Of a stretch of 64,000 nucleotides of DNA, positions 23,298 to 36,127 are shown in pieces. Numbering within the stretch: position 1 is the first letter of the stretch; each line of letters begins with the position of its first letter. The notes under the pieces were generated by a model. That model had not been told where the DNA came from. It was given only the letters and a program-made list of their open reading frames with translations, and searched no databases. Source of the DNA: Dendrolimus kikuchii (taxonomy: Eukaryota > Arthropoda > Insecta > Lepidoptera > Lasiocampidae); contig CM034402.1 of assembly GCA_019925095.2 (NCBI GenBank), positions 5,839,501 to 5,903,500 of the forward strand. Reading direction: 5' to 3'. Made by a program: the position numbers and the translations under genes.

Positions 23298-23660
23298 GCT
23301 TAAGTTTTCGCGACTAGTATACAAAATAAAAACGTTTTAACGGTTTTAAGCGCGGTAATTTATTTGATTTTTGTTTTTCGTTTTTCCGACGTTTCGGCCA
23401 CTTTTCAGTGGCCGTGATTACGGAAGACAAAGATGTCAAGTATCAACGAGTATTGTCAAAGTTTTATTTAGCCTACAGCCAACTTGTTAATTTTAATTAT
23501 TTAATTTTAATTTTGTTTATGGTTATTATATACTCTTTGAGAGCCTAATCTAATTTACTACCGCTTCACAACATGTTGTGGCTTGAAGAGAAGAAGCGGC
23601 GCAAGAAACTCTTTAGCAAACATGCCTAGCTCTAATAATTTTATATAATATTAAAATGGG
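23298..23660 (-). repeat. Repeat P, copy 2 (longest single-ended copy)
   Basis: On the minus strand it starts with the 'gaagcggt...cgcttcttctcttc' module shared with repeat V. It ends with 'ccgaaacgtcgg ... accgttaaaacg ... tagtcgcgaaaactt'. Confidence 0.65.
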
Positions 23661-23879
23661 TTCGAGGAAAAATAAAAAGAAGAAATTATCAATCAAGTTG
23701 GTTTGTTTCCCGGTGCACGCAGAAAGTGCTCATAGTCTCTTGAGGTCTGGCAGTTGGTTGTTGCTGGGTTTGGGTCTTAATAACTTTGATGATTGGATCC
23801 CAAACACCTGTTTGGGATCCGATTATACCTATTACTTAACATATACTATACATATTTTTGGAATATTACGCAAAAACTT

Positions 23880-24872
<993 letters not shown>

Positions 24873-25909
24873 CTTTAGTATTTTTATTTAGTTTCTGTCA
24901 TATTTTTTGTTTTTGTTTTCTGTCAGTTGCAATGTCATTACTTCTTGGAACCAATCGACATTCTCATGGAATGTGTTCGGAACGATGCAGTCAGAACTAA
25001 GTTATGCCCGGAGTTAGGTCTAGAGAGATTAGATTTGTGTACAATATTTAATATTTTAGCCTCTCCTGCTTTTTAAGAAGTCAGAACAATATACAAGTTT
25101 GCGGCAAACATTGTCAGAGACATATTAAGATTAATGTAAATTTAATATCAGTGTAATATGTAAGCTATAATAAAATATAAGAAAAAATACGATGGAGCGG
25201 AATAACTGAAAAGGTTCAAAGACCCTTTAAAAAAAGTCATTTACATTATATAAAAAATGACCGGGGTACATAAAATAATCTCAATTTGACGTATTTCTGA
25301 GGATTTTATTGAGGAAGCATCCTCTCCTTAAAACAGTGGTAACGCCTAACCTAGAATATGGCGGAGAAGAGTTAATAAGTAGTCGGTAGACTTAATTTTT
25401 GACTTGTATCTGTAGTCAAATCTTAAATAAAACTTAGTTTGAATAAAAAAATACATTTTGGATTTAAATTTAATTATTTCTAGTGGTATTATTGTATTAG
25501 TAAGTAAATCATAATAAATTATCACTTTACTTTTATCTTATTTAATTTATAAAGAATGCTACTTATTGCTTGTTCTTATTAGAAAGGAAATATATGTTTC
25601 TGGGTAGTTTATGGCGAACTTTCTCATTTTAACAGAAACCATTTGTTTTGAAAGCGGACCTTTTTTGACATTTATGTCAGGAATTTTCGATTTGCTAGTG
25701 CTTCTTATTTTCCGTTTTGTTTATATAACAAATGTTTAGTTATACCTAAATCTAAAGACATTCAAGACAACATATCAGTTTACTATAATCCTCTTGAAAC
25801 ATGTGGTACTTGACGTAATACATTTGCTAGCGTGTATATACAAATCTAATTACGATAGACTATGCGATATTGTTAAAATGTAAACAAATCATTGATCAAG
25901 AATACTTAC
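24873..25909. other. No gene recognised
   Basis: AT-rich DNA between the LINE tail and exon 1 of gene A. Nothing recognisable. Confidence 0.4.
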
Positions 25910-26368
25910 ATATCCATCGTAAGTCCCAACTCCAATTAATGTAATCCTTAAAGTATGCCATCCACTGACAAAAGCTGCATCCATGGGTGTATTGCTTATA
26001 GTTCCGACTACAGCATCGTTCCCTCCAATTACTTCTTGGTTTGCCAACACTGTAATCTGATCACTTATAGCTGCCGAATCCATATAAATATTCACTTCTA
26101 GAATACCTCCAGTTGTCATCGGGAACGTATATGAGGATACACAACTTAGAGAGGTCAGAGGGGTTATAAACGTTACACTTTGCTCGAACGGGCTCCATAG
26201 ACCGATCTCGGCGTAATCCCGCTGTTCCCACATCGACATACCGGTGCACACGCCTTTAGTATTGCTGAAATTGTTCTCAAAACTATCCTCGAACTCATAT
26301 CGTTCGCAAACACTGCTGGCCATAACACCGCCGATGAATAAAATCAACAATTTCAAACTCCGCGCCAT
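25910..26368 (-). CDS. Gene A exon 1: signal peptide and extracellular domain
   Basis: The first coding exon, 153 codons, ends at donor TAT|GTAAGT in phase 0 and joins exon 2 at 3478. I start it at MARSLKLLILFIGGVMASS, a clear signal peptide; an in-frame ATG six codons upstream (26386) is possible. The domain has Cys at 21, 41 and 76 and, after splicing, 183. Predicted beta-rich segments (GGILEVNIYMDS, VVGTIS, GWHTLRITLIG) end, across the junction, in a VDSFRYIPP motif. The layout recalls MAM-type or other jelly-roll domains, which is inference. It aligns with exon 1 of gene B (Cys-x-Ser, GIL-x-V, (V/I)(V/I)GT, and a G-x-Y splice junction). Confidence 0.75.
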
Positions 26369-26468
26369 ATCACCGTGTGAAAACATTAAGTCTCTCACAT
26401 TTGTACGGATAGATACTAAATCTCAATAATTTCAGCTTTATGTTTTAATCAAATACCTATCTTAATTT

Positions 26469-26494
26469 TTTATAACTTTATCTTGGATAAGATA
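26469..26494 (-). promoter_or_regulatory. TATA-like box and paired GATA motifs, gene A
   Basis: On the minus strand CTTATCCAAGATAAAG, a back-to-back pair of GATA-type sites, stands just upstream of GTTATAAAAA. The TATA-like box is about 100 bp before the ATG. No initiator was identified. Confidence 0.4.
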
Positions 26495-26529
26495 TAATTC
26501 GTTGAATCAGGAATATCGATTTTGATAAT

Positions 26530-28086
26530 ATAATTTTCGCGCATATCAAAAAAATGTTTGTATAATGAGTTCTCTTTATGGCTCACGATACATCGATCTG
26601 ACTAAGAATATGATAATTTATTACAGGAGCGATTGTTTTATCATTTAACTCACACCTCAAATAATTCATATAAGATAAAAGTGAATTAGAAAACACTGCA
26701 AAAATATTTGATATTAAAATAATGAATGAATGATTTTTTTTAAATTTTATATTAAACGCGATGTTAGATTCCAGTATCAAAGTTAATAATGAGTATTCTA
26801 ATTTATTTTCGTGTTACACATAAGTTAATCTCGTCCTGATATTAATCTAAATAGCATTATAATTGTTGATATTTTAGAATTCCGAGAAAAACGGATTACA
26901 AGCCCTTGAAGAACGTAATATGTTACAATGCCCTGGTTTATAGTGTAGCACAATTAGTTTAGTTAAGATAATAATGTATTAGAAAATTGTAAGAAAAGTG
27001 CCTGGTAATAATATAATAGCAATGTGGGAAACGGGTAAATTGTTGCTGCTAAAGTTTGAGAAGTTTGAATGATTATATCTAATATAAATAAAATTTAGAG
27101 AGAATCTGAAAGGACTACTTATGTAGCTTTTGGTGTACATTACATTTACGTTTGGTTACATTTTTGGTATATTTTTTAAATGTCGATTTTAAAAATAATA
27201 ATTTACTATGTTTATTTCGTGGTGTAATTAAATCGTGGCAGTTACTTGGTTAAGGCACATTCCAGTGACATTTATGCAGTTTATCTAATCTTATTTACAT
27301 ATTTTTACAGATACACATGTTACCACTGCTAAAATGGAAATGGGCCGGTCAAAAACTGTCAGAATAGTGTATACACGAAAAGAGAATATAAAGGAATATG
27401 TGATAAAAACGAGGAAATCTTAAGACAGGCGTGAAAATTTTTTAAGGAAGCCTGTTCATTCAGTATATTTAGTATACGAGTCGAAGTAGCACAAACATGT
27501 TCATAAAATACAATACGCGTATTCAAAATGTTTCGCTCTAGATTCCAAAATCAAATCTAATTGAAAAAAAAAGTATTAATGATTGGTACGCTGGTACTTT
27601 TATGAGATCCAAGCGTTTACTTGCACATTTCTGATATTACAATTGTTCCGTCAATAATTAATAAAAAGCCATGCAAATAAAAATAAATATACAAATACAG
27701 CCTGTAAAATTTTAAATAAGAATATACTTAATTATTACGATCTAGGTAAACCTATTAGTTAAAACTAATCATTATGTAACCTGCAATAGTAATATCGATA
27801 ATTACGTTTTTTACTTTCTATTCAAATTAAAAAAAAATACATTTGTTTAACATTTAATTTATTAAGACTAATCTCAGACATCTAAATGTGACAGCTAAAA
27901 GTAAAAAGCCCTATTAAAACTTATTGATAAAAATGGATTCCAGATCACTACATGCCGGCGGAAAACGTTTCCAAAATGAGCTATATACGAGTACCAAGTT
28001 ATCTGTAAATCTACACATAAGTTTTACTTTATTTAGATAAGTTGTCTATTAATAAAATCTACTTATTATACTCAATTATAAATAAA
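26530..28086. other. Intergenic, no gene recognised
   Basis: AT-rich DNA upstream of gene A, unusually free of recognisable repeats for this window. It may hold distal regulatory sequence, but no motif stands out. Confidence 0.4.
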
Positions 28087-28562
28087 TTAAACTAAAAAAA
28101 CCAGACCGCTGCCAGTCAGAAACGTGTCCAAAAGGCTGGCTACATTGCCTCGCTGAATGGCAACGCTAATGCGTCGCCCGAGGTATGAACCAGTCTTTTG
28201 ATCACGTGAGACATCCACCAGGCGTTTGGCTAGGTCTCGATAAAGCTTGTGCGCCTCAGGCCCCCAGGGTCCCAGGGTCTCGGCCCCAAAAGCCGCAAAT
28301 ATGTAGCCATTTCCGATGGCCGAGTATTTGTGGCGTTTTAGGGCCTCCTGTTGTGCAGCAGCTGTACCGGCAGACATGCTAGTGGCTGGAAGATGGGACG
28401 CAGCCAAAGTATCGACGCAAGACGCGTCTCATACTAAGGGGCGACCCATCTTCCAGGACACCAATGACATACCACCGGGTCTCTTACCATCGTCGCGGCA
28501 CAAGCCGTTCGGTTCTAGGACGGCAGGTACCCCGGCGGTGACTAGAGCCCGACGGATTATGT
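28087..28562 (-). pseudogene. Nuclease-like retroelement C-terminus, relic 4 (longest)
   Basis: Minus-strand translation from 28562 reads [29 protein letters not shown], a TGA where the other copy has Trp, then DASCVDTLAASHLPATS, EALKRHKYSAIGNGYIFAAF, GAETLGPWGP and ISVAIQRGNVASLL to a stop. It extends relic 2 upstream with a DDGKRP-containing segment. The TGA and the lack of a reverse transcriptase show it is dead. Confidence 0.65.
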
Positions 28563-29593
28563 CATTAAAAGTTTTACTTTTAATCTATAATTTTAGTGTA
28601 ATTGTAAACATTGTACATCATACATCAATAGTTGTTGGGGTGGTTTATAGTCGTAAGAAGTCAAAGAAATATTCCTAGGAAACTGATCCTTGGAGTTGCC
28701 AGTGCTATAAGTACCAATTGAAGTCTTACGTTACAAACTTTATTTATAATTCGTTATTTTTTAAGCAACGTACCCCCAGAATAATTGTCAGTGTTATTTA
28801 TATTAAAATAGTTTAAATAGACCGCAGCGCAAGCATAACGCTGAACGTTGACCCTTGTAAATATTAATTTTAAAAACATGCTTTTACTAAATAAGTATTT
28901 ATTAACTTTTCATACCAAATATGTACTTACTGTCTTGGCGGTGTATGTAATTTAGATAGGTATGGTATTGACGATTACTTTATACGATAATTACGTCAGA
29001 TATTGTTTAATTTATGAATCGATTCTTAGAAATACATAGCCCGTTCATAGTTTAATGCGTGTACTGTAGAAAAATAATGAATTATGTATGTATGTTTATT
29101 GAATTTATACCTGTAATATTAATTATAAATGTAATACATTAGCGTTGTCTTATAGTAAATTTTATGTGAAAATATGTAAAACTGGGTGAGGATATATACT
29201 TTTATGTATAGCTTTATGGCCTTTAAATCGTCTAATACTCGGACTGTCTGAATGATAAATTAGAATTAGCCGATATGTAAATTATGATTGGTTTCTAAGA
29301 ATTTGTTATTATTGTACTCCACTGTGCCACGATTTTGTTTAAGCCGATAATAAACATCTTTTTTTAACTGTAATATACTTTTGTAATAAGTTGTTAGTTT
29401 TTCACAAGCACAACGCCTACACTCGTTTACTTAATATTTTATCATGTAATTTAGAGGTGTGCCAATTTGATTTCTTGCAGTTGATAAATTGAGCTGTCTG
29501 GGTAAGTAGTTTTTATATAATATTTATAATAAAGCACATTAAATTATTAAGATGATGGATAATAATTTTGGTTTCATAGCCTTCGGTAAATGG
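28563..29593. other. No gene recognised
   Basis: AT-rich intergenic DNA without recognisable repeats or coding sequence. Confidence 0.4.
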
Positions 29594-29790
29594 CAGGTGG
29601 TAGGGCATTTGCCCGACTGGATGGCTACCACCCCTGGCATTAGTGACCAGGTTCCAGTTTCCTTTAAGAGAGCAGCAGCGCATTTGTAGCACCTTTGGTG
29701 TTGCAAATGTCCATAGGCGAGGGTAACCGCTTTCTATCAAGTGGGCCGTCTGCCTGTCTGCTGAACTCCTGCAATAAAAAAAATAAAAAA
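29594..29790 (+). repeat. SINE-like repeat X, copy 10 (internal deletion)
   Basis: 5'-truncated, and lacks about 43 bp between 'taccacccctgg' and 'cattagtgacc'. The A-rich tail is intact. Confidence 0.7.
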
Positions 29791-30459
29791 ATGATTATAC
29801 CTCAGAAGGCCCTTGTCTCGGTGTCTGCTTAGAGGTCTCAAGATTTGAGTTCTGGTGATGAAAGTGTTAGTCATAAAGCCGGGAAGGGAGGCCAAGAGAA
29901 ATTGCAGCACTCTCCACACGCTTCAGCCATTCACGTCCATATTGCCTCATTCTGATCTTTTTTATGTGTGAATCAACTTGCTTTCGTCGTAATGGGCGTA
30001 AACCTTGTACAATTACATCAACATTTACTTATATATATGTATAAATATAAGTATATGTGCAATTCTATTTGATATTAACAAGTAATAATAATAATAATTA
30101 TATTAAGTATATGTTGATTCATTGTAATGGTGAAATTTTATTTTTAATTATCAAAAAATAATTTTGTCGAAACGAATAATGTTGTATCTTTTATAATACT
30201 TGCATTGTAGATTGACAGAAAAAAACTTATTCGTTTCGATACGCTTATTTTATGAAGATTAAAAAAACTGTTTTCAAAAATTTAAACTTTCAAGATCACA
30301 TTACTGAGGCAGAGGTAAAATATACGTTATACATATTCCTTACCTTGATCATCGCTGTTTTTCTTTTACGGCATTTTAGGAGGCCAATGCCTCATTGTGA
30401 GTGTCAAGTCACTGCTTGCTTATTTTATCCGCGTTCTTTGGATTTTGCAACAGTCTTTC
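29791..30459. other. No gene recognised
   Basis: AT-rich DNA. The last 150 bases before the LINE relic may be its decayed upstream part. Confidence 0.35.
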
Positions 30460-30791
30460 TCATAGTCACAGATCATCGCCTTCGCCGGAATGTTCACTTA
30501 CTCTCGCTTCTGCACAATATCCTTTTCAATCCCCGTACCCCCCCATATTAAAAGGAACTTTTTAGTTTCCTCTACCAATCTCATTTCTGTAATTTGCGCT
30601 CAAATGAAAATCTTCTACTAACGATACCTAAACTCACTTCATCCTCCGTACGAAATTCTTTTGCCGTACAGGCTGTTCGACTGTGGATCTCCCTCCCCTT
30701 GAAAATCAGACAAGCTACAACCATTTCTACATTCAAACACGTGATCACTGACCATTATTTGTCCATTAAGAAAATTTGTTGCAGTAAATAG
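30460..30791 (+). pseudogene. LINE relic: ORF2 C-terminus
   Basis: Translation reads DHRLRRNVHLLSLLHNILFN, a TAA, then LRSNENLLLTIPKLTSSSVR and NSFAVQAVRLWISLPLKIRQ before a stop at 30789-30791. The NSFxVQAxRLWxSLP motif is typical of the C-terminus of Jockey/CR1-like LINE proteins. A related relic lies at 55255-55940. Confidence 0.65.
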
Positions 30792-31164
30792 TTACATTAT
30801 TGTTCGCATGTAGCTATAATAATAATAATAATTCATTCGTTTCAGAAATTGAGTATTTCCATATCATACATTTTCATATTATAAATTATTCCATTGTTAT
30901 CAGATTTTAAATTCCGAAATTAGTTCACGGCACAACAATTAATTAATAAAACACATACTAGGGCATTACACCCGCGTCACTATAATTATTATAAATGTTT
31001 CTATTCTATATGTGACTTATATTATTATAATCTATTTAGTTATGTATATCTATAAGTACAGTAGTAGTTTATTATTATTACGATTATTTCGCTTTATATT
31101 TATTCCTACTTTTATATGCTTTTTAATACATATTATATACATAAAAAACATACATTAAAAAAAT
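30792..31164. other. No gene recognised
   Basis: AT-rich, with a TAATAA run near 30820. Confidence 0.3.
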
Positions 31165-31212
31165 ATTAAAATCGACGACTGCCGGCAGGGGGGCCTAGGG
31201 TCTAGGCTACCG

Positions 31213-31350
31213 GTGGTTAGGGCTCCAGAGGTAGGAACCCCTACACAATGCGTGCCGTGCTCAGGAGAACCACCTTCTGTATCTGGCCTTTCACCCATTT
31301 ATCGAGCGAGAGCCTCTCTAGATGTTGGTCGAGGCTCTTCGCTATTATAC
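31213..31350 (-). pseudogene. Retroelement C-terminus, duplicated copy 1
   Basis: Minus-strand translation reads SLDQHLERLSLDKWVKGQIQ and KVVLLSTARIV before a TAG. It matches the better copy at 31509-31690. Confidence 0.5.
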
Positions 31351-31508
31351 CGTTTTTTTATTATTTTTTATTATTATTGTACTATATTTATTTATATTCT
31401 TTTTTATGTTTTTTAATACATATATATATAAAAAATAAACACATATAAAAAAAATATAAAAAGATGACGTCCGTCGGCAGCGAGGCCTAGGGTCCAAGCT
31501 ACCGGTGG

Positions 31509-31690
31509 TTAAGGCTCCAGAGACAGGAACTTCCTCACAATGCGTGCCGTGCTCAGGAGAACTGCCTTCTGCATCTGGCCCTTCACCCATGTACCGAGCG
31601 AAAGCCTCTCTAGATGTCGGTCGAGGCTCTTCGATACTAAACCGTTAACGGACACCACTATCGGTACGATGATCGTTGACTCCATATGCC
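31509..31690 (-). pseudogene. Retroelement C-terminus, duplicated copy 2
   Basis: Open to its own stop: STIIVPIVVSVNGLVSKSLD, RHLERLSLGTWVKGQMQKAV, LLSTARIVRKFLSLEP. The VPIVVSxNGLVSKSL pattern is that of the region after the reverse transcriptase in several non-LTR elements. The clade was not resolved. Each copy is preceded by an AT-rich block with similar ACATA runs, so the pair looks like a ~300 bp tandem duplication. Confidence 0.5.
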
Positions 31691-32879
31691 ATTATTATTA
31701 TTATTATTAACAACTCTACGGACTCGAGTTCCGTACCCCAACTTTTTTACAACTTAATTTCTAGATTTAATTTTTTTAATTTAACACGTTTATTAGTTAT
31801 TTTGGTTCTTGTGTGTGACATTAACTTATTGATTTTTGTGTTGAGGTGTATGTGTCTTACGAATAACTTATTATATTAATTTATTCTAGTTTTAATACTA
31901 ACCTTATACTAATGTAGAGTGTATCTGTTACATGCTGGTGTTGTGAGGAAGTGCATGTGCAGTGTGGGCCTTATATCTATACTTATATATATTGTGCTTG
32001 GGTTATTCATTTTTAGGCTCTTTGTGTGTCTTGGTTTGTTTGTGAAGTGTGCGTGTAATGCAATGCGGTGGTAGTGCGCGTTGCTTTGAGTATGTGTATA
32101 AGTTTTATTGTTAGTTATTATAGCGTTAACAGACACTACTGCAAAGTTTATGGTACTGACATTTGCTGTCAAGGCCAGCTCTCACCTACGACACTAGTTG
32201 TGATTACTTAGAAGTTTAAATTCAAACAAGCGAAGGATTCCCCACTTTCTAAGTTTGAATTCTGAGCGTCGTGAGATATAAATCTCTTTTGTGATGAGTA
32301 AATGACGTCCATCTATTGCGTTTTGTCACTACTTGGTAGTTGATTTTTAATTTCGTTCTTATTGATCTATTGAGACAAAAACAAAATACTAATTTAGTAG
32401 ATATATTTTATAATCTTTTATTCCTATAATTTCTTCCGTTACACTAGTCAAAAAATTTAGCTCATATTTCTATTGAATCAAATTAATCTCGAAGAGGGTT
32501 TTTAAATTTTCTAGCCTCTTAAGAAAGGCCGCTAAGCCGAGTTTTATTCAACGTTCATGAGTTCATATCAATTCTAAAAAACATATGGCGCTACATATAT
32601 TAGATTTTCTGTACAAACTAACAACTCTTGTTAATGAAATAATTAATATGCAACAACTATACACGTTGCAAGTTCCCGACAGATATTCCTGATATTTACG
32701 CAATCTGTTTTAAATCATTTTTTTTTATTCTTCAAAACACTATATTGCTAGACTAGCTGATACTAGGCAGTTCTTTTCTGTATTTCAATTTGGATGAATT
32801 ACAGAAAGTGATTGCCATATATTGTAATGTCATAATTAGAAGTATTTAACACTGTTTTAAAATTACCTACATGAAGGTA
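31691..32879. other. No gene recognised
   Basis: AT-rich intergenic DNA. Nothing that I can name. Confidence 0.4.
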
Positions 32880-33345
32880 GGGTTGATTCTGGTTTGATGG
32901 AGGCTTCGAGATGGGGGTGCGACTTATTCCGCGTGCGTCCACCTCTCCTCCCGTGGGGCGAGTTATAAACTGCCGCACGCAATGAGAGTAAGAAGATGCC
33001 GGGGGACAAAAGTAGTCTCCCGGCACTGGAAGAGGCTGATGGGCCACCGCTTACCAGGGCCAGCGGAGAGGCTAGGCTATTTACCCGTGGCCCTGGCATT
33101 AAAGGCGAATGACGGAATACCGAGGGGTTTTAGTGGCTAACTGTGGTGTGGCAATAGCATCTTTAGCTTAGGCTAGAGGTGCTAGTGCCATCTCGACCTG
33201 GTGAATCCCACACAGCGGCCGCGATTTCCCCAGTTCATTGCGCGGCTGATGGCACTCAATTAGGTTTCCTGTCGTCAAAAAAATGCTTTGATTGAGGCTG
33301 GAATTGAAAATCAGCGCTGTCTTAGCTCCTGACACAGCATGATGC
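32880..33345. repeat. GC-rich block, probable dispersed repeat
   Basis: Abruptly GC-richer than its surroundings, with 'gagttataaactgccgcacg' and 'agtctcccggcactgg'. I recognise this type of text from lepidopteran repeats but found no second copy here, so the class is open. Confidence 0.3.
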
Positions 33346-33462
33346 TGAGTTTCCAGCCTCATTGCCGTGAATTTTATCTACGTTTCTTAAACTGTATCTA
33401 TTTATTAGTAAAAATTCTTGTATTTTATGTCTGTGCATTTATTTGCGACAATATTCTTTTTT

Positions 33463-33795
33463 CTTTCTTTCTTTCTTTCTATATTAACATAAGCATGAGT
33501 GATTCAATTTCATTGAATACCGTCGCGTTATTACAGTTCTGAGACTTTGAACCAAATTGTTTCAATTTCGTTAATCCGTCTAATATCAGCATTACTGTTG
33601 CGAACAGAAAGCACCCCCCTAACCCGCCCGCCGGAGCACACCCACTCTCCGCGCCCCGCATACCGCCGACGCCTATAGCTCGCACAACTAGCAGTTAGGC
33701 GTCAGACGGTACGCGGAATATAGGAGCGGCCTTGGAGGCAAAAATTACCACAATTCTCATTGACGACTTGCCACTCTCTCTCTCTCTCTCTCTCG
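33463..33795. other. Short microsatellites and GC-rich spacer
   Basis: (CTTT)n near 33463-33480 and (CT)n at 33774-33795 flank a GC-rich stretch (33600-33730) with no recognisable coding sequence. Confidence 0.5.
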
Positions 33796-33954
33796 ACTCT
33801 CTTGCACAATTTGTAATAACGTATTCTTTTATGAATATTTCGATTCTAAGTTATAGTTTAATAATAATCATACAGTCCAATTTTATATCGAGTTTCATTT
33901 CCAAAGAAAAAGCAACTGCCACCAACACACATTTTTTTATTATAAATATGATTC

Positions 33955-34265
33955 ATCATCATCATCATCCGAGCGTTAAATCCCGGTTGCGTTCGGAGCG
34001 ATCACTTTGACGCCCAGGGTCCACTTTCCTACTTTTTCTTCTCTACTTCGCGTGATCTTCGACATCCCTTGTATTGAGGCCATTGGTACGCATGCCATCC
34101 CTCACAACGTCAAGCCAGCATTTCTTGGGCCTACCCCTTCGACCGGAACCTGGCGGAGGGGACATGGCTAGACATTTGTTCTCCACGTAACTAGCCGGTT
34201 TCCGTAAAACGTGGCCGTACCAGCCTAAGCGACTCACCTGCAGTTTGTCTGCTATGTCACGGAAG
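33955..34265 (-). pseudogene. RTE-type LINE relic, second family
   Basis: Minus-strand translation reads QVSRLGWYGHVLRKPASYVE, then GSGRRGRPKKCWLDVVRDGM and NTRDVEDHAK before a stop, followed by a (GAT)n tail at 33955-33970. The WYGHVLR and GRRGRPKKxWLD motifs mark the C-terminus of RTE-type elements. It differs from the family at 12547 and 39374. Confidence 0.7.
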
Positions 34266-35074
34266 TGAAGGCTGCGAGTTTATTATAAATATGATTATCA
34301 TCATGAAATAATTGCCTATATGTACTAAACTTGTTCATAATAACATCAATTCTGCATAATTTTATGAAGCAGATAGTCTTAATAAATCCTATTGCTATAT
34401 TAAACATTACGTAAAAATGACTTATCAAAAATTTTATGCTCAATCAATCTTTTCTTGGGAAAGAAATTATGAAGAGCTTAAGATTATTTCGAATTAAGTC
34501 ATTCAATAAACAGAATTTCATGACGTAAAGCATTTATCACAATTATTGGTGCATTTTTTTGGTCATACAGTTGATATGCACGTAGTGTAGACATTTTGGA
34601 CGATTATGTCATTCTTTGATTATTTTGACGACTGTAACAGATATTACCCATTTTTTGCATTATGCCTACTTCGATAGCAGGAAGGAGGAAAGTAACGAGG
34701 GAAGTGGGAAGCGCAAGTATACCAAGTTCGTAAATAATGTCTAAATATTCTCTATCTCACTTCAAAGGTTGGCAACGCGTTAGCCGGTGAATCTCTCGTG
34801 CATCATTAGGCCGTAATTAGGTTTTTTTTAATTATATATCTTTTTTAGAATTTTTCCATTTCTATTACCTTATTAACCATATTAAAGAAAAAAAGAAAAA
34901 TACTTTATTTGAAGAATACAAGCACGCAACCCATTCGTTACATTCCTGCGACAAGGTTATCGCGAGACAAAATCCATGGTGTTCGCAAGGCCTACTTGAT
35001 TTGGCCTAACACTGGCCACGAATTGTATTTTTAATCATAGAACGTGTTCTTTATAAATATGTTTGTATTTAATA
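34266..35074. other. No gene recognised
   Basis: AT-rich. 34885-34985 has the look of a LINE 3' end on the minus strand (actttatttgaagaatacaa), not assigned. Confidence 0.35.
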
Positions 35075-35310
35075 AAACTACGTTTTAGCGGTTTTAAGCG
35101 CGGTAATTTATATGATTTTTGTTATTCCGACGTTTCGGCCAGTTTTCAGTGGCTGTGATCACGGAAGCTAAAGATGTCAAGCGTCAATGAGTATTGTTAA
35201 AGTTTTATTTAGCCTACCGCCAACTTGTTCATTTTAATTTTGTTTATGGTTATTATTTACTCTATGGGAGCCTAATCTAATTTATCACCGCTTCGCAACA
35301 TGTTATGGCT
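35075..35310 (-). repeat. Repeat P, copy 3
   Basis: Has the 'aaactacgttttagcggttt' end, 'ccgacgtttcggcc', and stops inside the shared 5' module at 'cttcgcaacatgtt'. Confidence 0.6.
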
Positions 35311-35384
35311 AAATAACTATTACTATAACTATTTCCAACTCTATTTATATGAGCATAGTGTTTAAATGATTAAATGTAATGTAT

Positions 35385-35823
35385 TGTTATGACCTGAACG
35401 CCGACAAAAGACGAATTCACACCTGCATACCTGTAGACATTTTATTACCTTTTCGGCATTTGGACTTCCTTTATTTACTTTGTGCTTAAAATTTGTGATT
35501 AGAAAAACAGCCCATTGTGCATGTATGTGATTCTAGAAAATTCAGTCCACGCGGCTGAGCAGACATATTGCATTTGTACAGTATAAAGCAATGCCCCAAT
35601 TGAGAGATGAGGCAGTCAAGCGATAACCACAAGCGAAGCAAGACGTGTGTACATTTGGTAATCTATTTGGTGACGGACTTTACGCGTGTTATTGAATTGT
35701 GCATTACGTTTGGACTGGTTGTGTTCAGTTATATTTGTACCTGTGTTATACGTGTTTGTATACTTCTAAAAAACTCTATAATCATTCCAACGATATTTTA
35801 ATTCGAGTACTGGAACTCTAACA
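35385..35823 (+). mobile_element. Solo LTR, copy 1
   Basis: Begins TGTTATGACC and ends CTCTAACA, flanked by GTAT at 35381-35384 and at 35824-35827. A TATA-like box (agtataaag) lies near the centre. The 4-bp duplication shows an LTR element inserted here and recombined down to one LTR. Confidence 0.75.
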
Positions 35824-35892
35824 GTATTTTATCTCATTTTCTCGCAGGCTTAGTCCTATAGGTAGATTTATGTGTTTATTTCTTGTTAGTGT

Positions 35893-36127
35893 CACTTGAA
35901 ATAATAAAGCTTGATTGGTAAACTTGTTTTAATGAATAAACCTACTGAACGAACCCCGAACGCGCGGCGCGCAGGCCGGCGCGTGAGTTCCTACATACAT
36001 GCGTACGTCACAAGGTTGCAGGATTAACTGAGTAGCTTGGCCGGCGGGCGGGTCGGGCGACCCGAACGCCGCGAGGGTGGAGCGGGGGCCCGCATCGGGG
36101 ATACGATGTTCCCAACACGTATACTTC
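35893..36127 (-). repeat. 3' LTR (235 bp visible)
   Basis: Identical over 235 bp to 39067-39301. It includes the last codons and stop of the element's long frame. A purine-rich run on the minus strand at 36159-36172 (ggagggggag) looks like the polypurine tract, so the true LTR may begin there, ~35 bp earlier than the repeated part. Confidence 0.85.

Noticed and set aside
23298..23660. A Helitron, because of the hairpin near one end of repeat P
   Set aside because: No TC start or CTRR end in a consistent place was found in the copies.
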